Shown one piece after another: positions 1-5,249 of a stretch of 11,419 bases of DNA; position 1 is the first letter of the stretch; each line of letters opens with the position of its first letter. The notes under the pieces were generated by a model. That model saw only the letters and a program-made list of their open reading frames with translations, was not told where the DNA came from and did not search any database. The position numbers and the translations under genes were made by a program. Source of the DNA: UMGS973 sp964507795 (GTDB taxonomy: Bacteria > Bacillota > Clostridia > Peptostreptococcales > Anaerovoracaceae); assembly GCA_964507795.1 (NCBI GenBank), contig CAZDQV010000063.1, forward strand, positions 1 to 11,419, given 5' to 3'.

Positions 1-27
1 CGGACCTGTGAAATCGCGGAAATAATC

Positions 28-57
28 TTGACATTATACCCGATAGGGTGTTATTAT
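28..57 (+). promoter_or_regulatory. hipBST promoter with internal operator palindrome
   Basis: TTGACA (28-33) and TATTAT (52-57) are separated by 18 bases, a good sigma-A type promoter. Between them lies the perfect inverted repeat ACCC-GATA-GGGT (38-49). A HipB dimer bound there would cover the promoter spacer and block RNA polymerase, which fits the autoregulation known for hip operons. The predicted transcription start falls at about 64, exactly the likely hipB start codon, so the mRNA may be leaderless or nearly so. The promoter and repeat are seen directly; the operator role is inferred. Confidence 0.72.
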
Positions 58-63
58 GCTGTT

Positions 64-264
64 ATGAATAAGATTGGAGAATATATAAAAAAAGAAAGAA
101 AAAATCTTGGCCTTACACAGGAGGAGTTCGCTTTAAGGGCAGGTCTTGGTATCAGATTTGTAAGAGAGCTGGAGCAGGGCAAGCCTACTGTCAGGCTGGA
201 TAAGGTGAATCAGGCCTTGTATATGTTTGGGATGGAGGCAGTTCCCGGCAGGAAGGAGGATTAG
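64..264 (+). CDS. hipB: HipB-like HTH (XRE family) antitoxin/repressor
   Basis: A 66-residue Cro/C1-type helix-turn-helix protein. The fold covers about residues 4-58, with the helix-turn-helix in LGLTQEEFALRAGLGIRFV (residues 15-33) followed by the typical RELEQGKPTVRLDKV segment. In this family HipB dimerises, binds operator palindromes in its own promoter and forms a complex with the toxin kinase. The ATG at 64 was chosen because it starts the conserved fold; the in-frame TTG at 28 lies inside the -35 box and cannot be transcribed from this promoter. No Shine-Dalgarno sequence precedes the ATG, which agrees with leaderless translation. The gene ends three bases before hipS, and its last codons carry the hipS ribosome binding site. 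The short C-terminus has no obvious extra domain. Confidence 0.88.
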   Translation: MNKIGEYIKKERKNLGLTQEEFALRAGLGIRFVRELEQGKPTVRLDKVNQALYMFGMEAVPGRKED

Positions 265-267
265 ACT

Positions 268-603
268 GTGGCTTTTGAGTATCGCAAAGGATATGTGTTT
301 GTCCAGGACAGTTATGCGGGACTGATTACAGAAACCGATGAGGGATATGAATTTACTTATGACAGGCAGTATCTTGACAGAGAGGATGCGGTGGCGGTGA
401 GCCTGACTATGCCGCTTACAGCTGAAACTTACAAATCGACAGTGATATTTCCTTTTTTTGATGGCCTTATTCCCGAAGGCTGGCTGCTTGATATTACGAG
501 CAGGAACTGGAAAATAGACAGAGATGACAGATTCGGGCTGCTGCTTATAGCCTGCAGGGACTGCATAGGAGATGTGTGTATAAGAAACGAGGTGCCGTTA
601 TGA
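268..603 (+). CDS. hipS: HipS-like small protein (HipA N-terminal subdomain 1)
   Basis: A 111-residue protein matching only the N-terminal subdomain of HipA ('couple_hipA' region), encoded as a free-standing gene. Visible family hallmarks are FFDGLIPEG (residues 63-71) and DDRFGLLLIACRDCIGDVCI (residues 86-105), the equivalent of the HipA 'G.DciGav' segment. In the E. coli O127 HipBST system the matching protein, HipS, is the antitoxin that inhibits the kinase HipT, while HipB is mainly the DNA-binding partner. The GTG at 268 is preceded by GGAAGGAGGA (251-260) inside the end of hipB, a strong ribosome binding site. The stop codon overlaps the hipT start in an ATGA junction, so the two are probably translationally coupled and made in balanced amounts. 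Trp72, just after the PEG motif, could fill the role of the HipT-pocket tryptophan of E. coli HipS; that is inference. Confidence 0.85.
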   Translation: MAFEYRKGYVFVQDSYAGLITETDEGYEFTYDRQYLDREDAVAVSLTMPLTAETYKSTVIFPFFDGLIPEGWLLDITSRNWKIDRDDRFGLLLIACRDCIGDVCIRNEVPL

Positions 604-1565
604 GATGTCTGTGTTGCGGCAAAGAGATAAAAGAAACAGCTTGCGCCGCCGAAATCCAAAACTGCTGGCACAAAAAATGCATAAAAAATTTTTTCGGAAC
701 TGATAAAATGCCTGATGTTGATATATCGCCAAAGCAGCTTGAGCAGCTTGCAAACGATGCGGTAAACAAAGGACTTACGGTGCCGGGAGTGCAAAAAAAA
801 CTGTCGCTACACCTGTCGCAGGAGGGTGAAATCAGACTTACAATTGTTGACTATCCGACAGGATATATTCTGAAACCCCAGACTGAAGAATTTGAAAGCC
901 TTCCCGAATTTGAGCATCTGTCCATGAGACTGGCACAGCTTGCGGGGATAAAAACAGTTCCAAACGCACTAATAAAATCAGGTGACAGTTATATGTATAT
1001 AACAAGACGTGTTGACAGGCAGATTGGAAACGGCAGTAATATGCTGCTTGCGATGGAGGATTTCTGCCAGCTTGCAGGCAGAATGACAAGAGACAAATAC
1101 AAAGGATCTTATGAAGCCTGTGCCAAAATCATCAGACAGTATTCAGTAAGAAAAGGTTTTGATATGACAGAGCTTTTTGTGAGGGTATTGTTCTCATTTA
1201 TAACTGGTAATTCGGATATGCACCTCAAGAACTTTTCGCTGAGAGAGGGAAATCCCAAAGACAGAAACTTTGCCTTGTCAGAGGCCTACGATATGCTGCC
1301 AGTAAATATTGTTATGCCTGAGGATGATGAGGAACTGGCATTAACCCTGAACGGTAGAAAGAAAAAAATCAAAAAAGCGGATTTTGTTGCATTTGCACAG
1401 CATTGTGAAATCACAGAGTCTGCGGCTTGCAAAATAATATCAAAAATGTGTTCTCTAAAGCAGAAATTCATGGAGGAGTGTGAACAGTCACAGCTGAGCG
1501 ATGAGAACAAAGAAAAGATAAAAGTGCTGATTAAGGAACGAATAAAAAGGCTGACTGACAGGTAA
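600..1565 (+). CDS. hipT: HipT-like serine/threonine kinase toxin (HipA family)
   Basis: A 321-residue HipA-fold kinase lacking the HipA N-subdomain 1, which is supplied by the preceding gene. Visible elements are: a Cys/His cluster (CLCCGK at 3-8, then C15, C22, WHKKC at 23-27); FFGT at 31-34; the Gly-rich loop LTVPGVQKKLSL (59-70), with Thr60 at the place of the HipA autophosphorylation Ser150; ILKP with Lys92 for ATP; the catalytic loop GNSDMHLKNFS (203-213, Asp206); and the metal-binding YDML (Asp231). Known HipA and HipT phosphorylate aminoacyl-tRNA synthetases (GltX, TrpS), starving cells of charged tRNA; the target here is unknown. The ATG at 600 overlaps the hipS stop (ATGA) and has GAGGTG at 589-594 with a 5-base gap; the upstream in-frame ATG at 576 has no comparable site. 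All catalytic residues are present, so the kinase looks intact. Confidence 0.88.
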   Translation: MRCLCCGKEIKETACAAEIQNCWHKKCIKNFFGTDKMPDVDISPKQLEQLANDAVNKGLTVPGVQKKLSLHLSQEGEIRLTIVDYPTGYILKPQTEEFESLPEFEHLSMRLAQLAGIKTVPNALIKSGDSYMYITRRVDRQIGNGSNMLLAMEDFCQLAGRMTRDKYKGSYEACAKIIRQYSVRKGFDMTELFVRVLFSFITGNSDMHLKNFSLREGNPKDRNFALSEAYDMLPVNIVMPEDDEELALTLNGRKKKIKKADFVAFAQHCEITESAACKIISKMCSLKQKFMEECEQSQLSDENKEKIKVLIKERIKRLTDR

Positions 1566-1581
1566 ACGAAAGTTATATGCG

Positions 1582-1600
1582 GGGAGTGAAACTCACTCCC
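1582..1600. terminator. Hairpin at the hipT/porB convergent junction, possible terminator
   Basis: GGGAGTGA (1582-1589) and TCACTCCC (1593-1600) form a perfect 8-bp stem with a 3-base loop. It sits between the stop codons of two convergent genes (1565 and 1612), where a bidirectional terminator is expected. Neither side has a T-tract, so it may act poorly as an intrinsic terminator and could instead stop exonucleases or assist Rho. The stem is seen; its role is inferred. Confidence 0.45.
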
Positions 1601-1611
1601 GTTGCTATACG

Positions 1612-2541
1612 TTATTTGCATTTATCAAGCAATTGCTCCCATTTCTTATCAACATAGCTTTGAGCCTCTTCTATCATCCACTCGCTGCCGGTTTTGAACA
1701 TATGGGCAAACCTTCCCTGCAGCTTCAGGAACTCCTCTATCGGGAGCTTTTTTTTCGGCTCATATGTCAGATGATAGGTGCCATCTTCGATTTCATACAG
1801 AGGCCATACGCAGGTTTCTACTGCCATTTTGCTTACATATGCTATGTCAGAAGCATTGTATCTCCAACCTCTTGGGCAAGGTGAGAGAACATTAAGGAAA
1901 TTAGCACCTTCTGTATAGATTGCTTTTTTTGCTTTTTTGTGGAGGTCGCTCATATTGCCGATGAAAGCAGTCTGTGCAACATAAGGTGAACCGTGTGCTG
2001 CGATGATGGCTGTCAGATCTTTTTTGTTTTGCTGCTTGCCGGCAAGTTTGCTGCCTGCAGGAGATGTTGTGGCATTGGCAAACCTTGGAGTTGAGGATGA
2101 ACGCTGTATGCCTGTATTCATATATGCCTCATTGTCATAACATACATAGACAAAATCGTGATTTCGCTCTATTGCACCCGAAAGTGACTGTAGGCCTATG
2201 TCGTATGTTCCTCCGTCGCCACCGAATGCTATGATTTTAAAATTGTCAGTTACTTTGCCCTTGGATTTCAATACTCTGTAGGCTGTTTCAACGCCTGCAG
2301 CGGTTGCAGCAGCATTTTCAAAAGCACTGTGAATGAAACTGTCTTCATATGCGGTATATGGATACATGAAAGTTGATACCTCAAGGCAGCTTGTTGCATT
2401 TACAACTACAGCCTTATCTTCAGGCTCAAGAGCTCTTAATACACCTCTTACAGTGATTCCCGCTCCGCATCCGGCACATAGTCTGTGGCCGCCTGCGAGC
2501 CTTTCTTTTTTTTCTGCTTCTTTTTTTAGATTATATGTCAT
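1612..2541 (-). CDS. porB: Pyruvate-type 2-oxoacid:ferredoxin oxidoreductase, beta subunit (TPP-binding)
   Basis: A 309-residue thiamine diphosphate subunit, the usual length for PorB. The proximal [4Fe-4S] cluster ligands are Cys22 and Cys25 (CAGCG), Cys52 (ATSCLEV) and Cys222 (SPCPRGW). The TPP/Mg motif is GGDGGTYDIG (107-116) with Asn137 in YDNEAYMNTG. The YDNEAYMNTGIQRS segment and the gene order are typical of the four-subunit pyruvate enzymes (EC 1.2.7.1), which carry out acyl-CoA + CO2 + 2 reduced ferredoxin <-> 2-oxoacid + CoA. Use of 2-oxobutyrate or 2-oxoisovalerate cannot be excluded from sequence. The ATG at 2541 starts two bases after the porA stop and has GAGGT nearby as ribosome binding site, so translation is probably coupled to porA. 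It is the last gene of the operon and converges on hipT. Confidence 0.92.
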   Translation of the reverse strand: MTYNLKKEAEKKERLAGGHRLCAGCGAGITVRGVLRALEPEDKAVVVNATSCLEVSTFMYPYTAYEDSFIHSAFENAAATAAGVETAYRVLKSKGKVTDNFKIIAFGGDGGTYDIGLQSLSGAIERNHDFVYVCYDNEAYMNTGIQRSSSTPRFANATTSPAGSKLAGKQQNKKDLTAIIAAHGSPYVAQTAFIGNMSDLHKKAKKAIYTEGANFLNVLSPCPRGWRYNASDIAYVSKMAVETCVWPLYEIEDGTYHLTYEPKKKLPIEEFLKLQGRFAHMFKTGSEWMIEEAQSYVDKKWEQLLDKCK

Positions 2542-2543
2542 CT

Positions 2544-3815
2544 TTATACCTCGTATTTTTCCTTGTCCTTGCCGTATGTTCTGGCGGCACCAGTGTGATA
2601 TTCTTCTTTAATCATGCGCTGTTCATCATCTATATATCTGGAATCGCGGACACCTACATACCTGTAGACATCACCGGGGTCGTCTTCGGCTATGATGTCA
2701 TAAAGATCCTGATAAATGTCATAATAGTCTTCAACTCTTATATCTCTGCCGCCAAGGCCATAGATATAGTTTATGGCATATGGTTTGTCAGGCAGATCGT
2801 AAAGGGAACTTCTGGCCTCATTGAACAGAGGTCCGCCGCTGTTAGAAAAGCTTTCTGCCTTGTCCATAATAGCTACTGCTTTCACTTTGCACATTGCAGC
2901 TGCCAGAGGACGTCTCGGAAACGGTCTGAATACACGCAGCTTGATAAGCCCGACTTTGCGCCCTTCGGCACGAAGCCTGTCGACAGCCTCTTTGCCTGTG
3001 CCTGCACTTGATCCCATGACAACAAGGGCAACATCTGCATCATCCATCATGTATTCCTCAAAGAATCTGTATTTCCTGCCTGTGAGCTTTTCGAAGGCTT
3101 TACCGACTTCCAGTATTACAGGCATGGAGTCTTTCATGGCCTGTGCCTGAGCGCGCTTGACTTCCATATAGTAGGGAGATGTGCCATAAGGCCCGACTGC
3201 CAAAGGGTTTTCGCTGTTCAAAAGGAAATTGTCAGGTGTGTATTCACCAACAAAGGCTTTGACCTTTTCATCTTCAAGCAATTCGATGTTGGAAACTCCG
3301 TGGCTTGTGATGAAGCCGTCCTGACATGCCATAACAGGTATGCGGCATTTTTCGGCGATTAAAACTGCCTGTATGAAATTGTCATATGCCTCCTGGTTCG
3401 TTTCAGCATACATCTGTATCCATCCTGAATCCCTTGCTCCCATGGAATCCGAGTGATCATTGTTGATATTTATAGGGCCGGAAAGTGCTCTGTTTACAAC
3501 AGACATTATTATAGGTAGTCGCATGGAAGCCGACACATAGAGAAGCTCCCACATATATGCAAGGCCGCATGATGATGTTGCGGTCATGGCCCTGGCACCT
3601 GCAGCAGAAGCTCCTATACAGGTTGACATGGCGCTGTGCTCAGATTCTACAGGTATGAATCCTGTGTCTACAAGACCATCAGCTACATAACTTGAGAAAT
3701 ATTCAGGGATTTCTGTTGACGGTGTGATTGGGAATGCTCCAACTACATCGGGATTTATCTGTCTCATGGCTATTGCCACTGCTTCATTTCCGGATTTTCT
3801 CTCTCTTATACTCAT
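2544..3815 (-). CDS. porA: Pyruvate-type 2-oxoacid:ferredoxin oxidoreductase, alpha subunit
   Basis: A 423-residue alpha subunit covering the pyrimidine-binding TPP domain and the transketolase C-terminal-like domain. Near the N-terminus it has GNEAVAIAMRQ and FPITPSTEIPE, with ESEHSAMS a little further on (this Glu is the one expected to contact the TPP aminopyrimidine). Next come ATSSCGLAYMWE and the family signature SGPININNDHSDSMGARDSG-WIQ, which belongs to pyruvate-type enzymes. The start at 3815 was chosen over upstream in-frame starts because it begins the conserved domain one base after the porD stop and has a strong GGAGGAGGG site (3824-3832, complement). The extra length over many PorA proteins is at the C-terminus, which is highly charged and ends in a Lys/Glu-rich tail. 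It pairs with PorB to form the active site at the subunit interface. Confidence 0.92.
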   Translation of the reverse strand: MSIRERKSGNEAVAIAMRQINPDVVGAFPITPSTEIPEYFSSYVADGLVDTGFIPVESEHSAMSTCIGASAAGARAMTATSSCGLAYMWELLYVSASMRLPIIMSVVNRALSGPININNDHSDSMGARDSGWIQMYAETNQEAYDNFIQAVLIAEKCRIPVMACQDGFITSHGVSNIELLEDEKVKAFVGEYTPDNFLLNSENPLAVGPYGTSPYYMEVKRAQAQAMKDSMPVILEVGKAFEKLTGRKYRFFEEYMMDDADVALVVMGSSAGTGKEAVDRLRAEGRKVGLIKLRVFRPFPRRPLAAAMCKVKAVAIMDKAESFSNSGGPLFNEARSSLYDLPDKPYAINYIYGLGGRDIRVEDYYDIYQDLYDIIAEDDPGDVYRYVGVRDSRYIDDEQRMIKEEYHTGAARTYGKDKEKYEV

Positions 3816-3816
3816 G

Positions 3817-4125
3817 CTATTTTCCCTCCTCCACCATTGTGATGGCACCGAAAGGGCATACTTTTGCACATATGCCGCAACCTTTACAGTGCATGAAATC
3901 AAAATCAAGGCGCTTGCCGCCTCTTACAGGGATTGAGCTGTCAGGACAGTATGGAAAGCACAGCATGCAGTGTTTGCATTTTGCTTCATCGAATACAGGT
4001 CGATTGACACGCCATTCTCCGGTGTTGACCATTTTTGAAGTGGCAGGTTCATATATTTCGGCTCCTGTTGTGAGCTCCTGCCATGTTGATCTTTCGTTTA
4101 TTTCTGCTGCTTTTGTTTTAATCAT
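3817..4125 (-). CDS. porD: 2-oxoacid:ferredoxin oxidoreductase, delta subunit (2x[4Fe-4S] ferredoxin-like)
   Basis: A 102-residue protein with two classic cluster motifs: CKHCMLCFPYCP (Cys50, 53, 56, 60) and CKGCGICAKVCP (Cys80, 83, 86, 90). All eight ligands are present. In four-subunit POR/VOR enzymes this subunit passes electrons from the TPP centre in alpha/beta to free ferredoxin. The N-terminal 45 residues, including the EWRVNRPVFD segment before the first cluster, are the usual PorD lead-in. The ATG at 4125 is preferred to the in-frame TTG at 4143 because GGAGG (4135-4139, complement) lies nine bases before it; the TTG is upstream of that site. It starts one base after the porG stop and ends one base before porA, so the four genes form one tightly coupled transcript. 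Confidence 0.93.
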   Translation of the reverse strand: MIKTKAAEINERSTWQELTTGAEIYEPATSKMVNTGEWRVNRPVFDEAKCKHCMLCFPYCPDSSIPVRGGKRLDFDFMHCKGCGICAKVCPFGAITMVEEGK

Positions 4126-4126
4126 A

Positions 4127-4705
4127 TCAACCCACCTCCGCAAGTGTAGCTTTGAGTGCTTTCATATTCCCACTCACTATTTCGGGTTTGCCCGGAAACT
4201 TGTGTCTGAAAGACTCTTCCATATCTTTGATGAACTGCTCCTGAGCGATAACTCCGCTGACCTTTACGGCTGCTGCAAGCATTGGAGTATTGGGGAAATA
4301 TTTGCCCAAAGCCTCTTCTGAAATGCGTTTTGCATCAACCGTATATATAGGTCCTTCATATTTTTCAAGCAGTTCGTTTCGTATTTCATCTGCGGATTTG
4401 GCTGAATTGATGATAAGGGCTCCTTCATTGCTGAGGCCTTTTGTAACATTTACTGAGTTCAAAAGTGTTTCATCAACCACTATAACATAATCAGGGAAAT
4501 ATATATTTGAATGGACCTTGCAGTGGGAATCTGCAATCCTGTTGTATGCTGTAATGGGAGCACCCATTCTTTCGGGCCCGTATTCGGGGAAGCCCTGAAC
4601 ATCCTTGCCTGAGTTGAAAGCGGCCTCTGCAAGAAACAGGCATGCTGTTTTGGCTCCCTGTCCTCCTCTGCCATGCCATCTGAATTCGACCATATTATCT
4701 GCCAT
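4127..4705 (-). CDS. porG: 2-oxoacid:ferredoxin oxidoreductase, gamma subunit
   Basis: A 192-residue gamma subunit of the four-part enzyme, near the family's standard length. It has the N-terminal WHGRGGQGAKTA motif (about residues 10-21), FPEYGPERMGAP (about 39-50), and the KYFPNTPMLAA segment in the C-terminal third. In this family the gamma chain forms the domain that binds CoA and holds the complex together; GPERMGAP is common to pyruvate-type enzymes. It is the first gene of the operon (gamma-delta-alpha-beta, the order known from Thermotoga and archaeal POR). Its ATG at 4705 has AAGGAGGT at 4713-4720 (complement), immediately downstream of the T-box terminator hairpin, so the leader controls transcription into this gene and the three after it. 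Confidence 0.92.
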   Translation of the reverse strand: MADNMVEFRWHGRGGQGAKTACLFLAEAAFNSGKDVQGFPEYGPERMGAPITAYNRIADSHCKVHSNIYFPDYVIVVDETLLNSVNVTKGLSNEGALIINSAKSADEIRNELLEKYEGPIYTVDAKRISEEALGKYFPNTPMLAAAVKVSGVIAQEQFIKDMEESFRHKFPGKPEIVSGNMKALKATLAEVG

Positions 4706-4720
4706 TTGATATACCTCCTT

Positions 4721-4985
4721 GAAAAAACAAAACTCTCTGTCCGTAATGGGACAGAGAGTGAACTTCTGCTATACCACCCAATACAAGTGCAGCATACTGT
4801 CATATGCCTTCTCTGTTACGGGAGAATCCGTCAGAGCCTACTTTAATATATATTTCGGTCTGCAACTCGGGAGTGATGTTCATATTCCGGTTTTGTATCG
4901 ATCTTTCACCATCATCGACTCGCTGTGAACCTGGCACAGAATATTACTGTCTCCGTCATAGTCTTTGGTATTGAATTATTGATTT
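4721..4985 (-). promoter_or_regulatory. T-box leader, isoleucine (AUC) specifier, controlling porGDAB
   Basis: The transcribed leader has all parts of a class I T-box. Stem I: GGAG (5') pairs with CTCC (3') below the specifier loop and ATATTC with GAATAT above it. The loop carries AGTA on the 5' side and GAAC-ATC-A on the 3' side, the usual GAAC-codon-A setting, so the specifier is ATC (4877-4875), read by tRNA-Ile(GAU). The segment GTAGGCTCTGACGG...CCGTAACAGAG (from about 4841 down) matches the stem III region. The T-box itself is TGGGTGGTATAGCAGA (4780-4765); its bulge TGGT would pair with the tRNA ACCA end, and the T agrees with the A73 discriminator of tRNA-Ile. The antiterminator pairs TGGG with CCCA and GCAGA with TCTGT, competing with the terminator. 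Uncharged tRNA-Ile should therefore switch porGDAB on. Confidence 0.9.
4722..4759 (-). terminator. T-box intrinsic terminator before porG
   Basis: On the minus strand ACTCTCTGTCC and GGACAGAGAGT form a perfect 11-bp stem (plus-strand coordinates 4749-4759 and 4732-4742) with a 6-base loop, followed by TTTTGTTTTTT. This is a strong rho-independent terminator lying only a few bases before the porG ribosome binding site. The 5' arm shares TCTGTCC with the antiterminator, so the two folds exclude each other. Confidence 0.92.
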
Positions 4986-4991
4986 ACATAT

Positions 4992-5020
4992 ACAATACGA
5001 TAGATTCTGTGGCTTGTCAA
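4992..5020 (-). promoter_or_regulatory. Promoter of the T-box/porGDAB transcript
   Basis: On the minus strand TTGACA (5020-5015) and TATTGT (4997-4992) are separated by exactly 17 bases. The start would fall near 4985, which gives a leader of about 280 bases to porG, the right size to contain the T-box described below it. The -35 is perfect and the -10 has two mismatches to TATAAT. Confidence 0.75.
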
Positions 5021-5185
5021 GAAAAAATTGTGATAAAACAACAAAAAAATATAAAAATATTTGTGCGCAAACATTAATGAAAGATGGCAGATTCAAAAAA
5101 CAGCATCAAACGACAATATTTAGGCGAGAATTGCGCCATGACATGAAAAAGTTCAAAAAACTATAACAAAAACACAAAAAAACGG
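5021..5185. other. A-tract-rich divergent control region between por and ilv promoters
   Basis: About 165 bases between the two divergent promoters contain no gene. The stretch is very AT-rich with many A-tracts. The four nearest the ilv -35 box (5146-5150, 5155-5160, 5168-5172, 5176-5182) recur roughly once per helical turn, which suggests intrinsic curvature or an UP-like element. TTCAAAAAAC occurs twice (5092-5101 and 5152-5161), 60 bases apart. GGCG...CGCC (5123-5137) is a weak inverted repeat. I see no CodY-like box and no leader structure on the plus strand. Confidence 0.4.
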
Positions 5186-5214
5186 TTGACTTTTTGTTGC
5201 TGGTAAATAATAAT
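5186..5214 (+). promoter_or_regulatory. ilvBNCDE promoter
   Basis: TTGACT (5186-5191) and AATAAT (5209-5214) are separated by 17 bases, each with one mismatch to consensus. The start would fall near 5221, leaving only about 29 bases of leader before ilvB, too short for a T-box or leader peptide. The ilvB ribosome binding site GAGGAGG is at 5236-5242. Control of ilv is therefore probably at initiation, in contrast to the divergent por operon. Confidence 0.65.
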
Positions 5215-5249
5215 TATATATGTCAATGAAAATATGAGGAGGAAAAGGC

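Noticed and set aside
28..63. N-terminal extension of HipB from the TTG at 28
   Set aside because: The TTG is the -35 box itself, the added residues match no HTH family and there is no ribosome binding site.
576..599. Earlier ATG for HipT at 576
   Set aside because: It would overlap hipS by 28 bases without a good ribosome binding site; the ATGA junction at 600 with GAGGTG is the better start and begins right at the Cys cluster.
268..1565. A frameshifted single hipA gene rather than two genes
   Set aside because: The two reading frames meet in a clean ATGA overlap with a ribosome binding site, and the split falls exactly at the HipS/HipT domain border, so this is a natural two-gene form and not a broken hipA.
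4719..4928. A 69-codon open frame on the plus strand in the por-ilv intergenic region
   Set aside because: It lies antisense to the T-box leader, has no ribosome binding site and no recognisable protein features; the RNA structure on the minus strand explains the sequence.
5092..5161. Direct repeat TTCAAAAAAC at 5092 and 5152 as a regulator site pair
   Set aside because: Ten bases in a very A-rich region can recur by chance; noted as a property of the region but not called as an operator.
5215..5249. Leader peptide attenuator before ilvB
   Set aside because: The predicted leader is about 29 bases with no terminator hairpin and no Ile/Val/Leu codon run.
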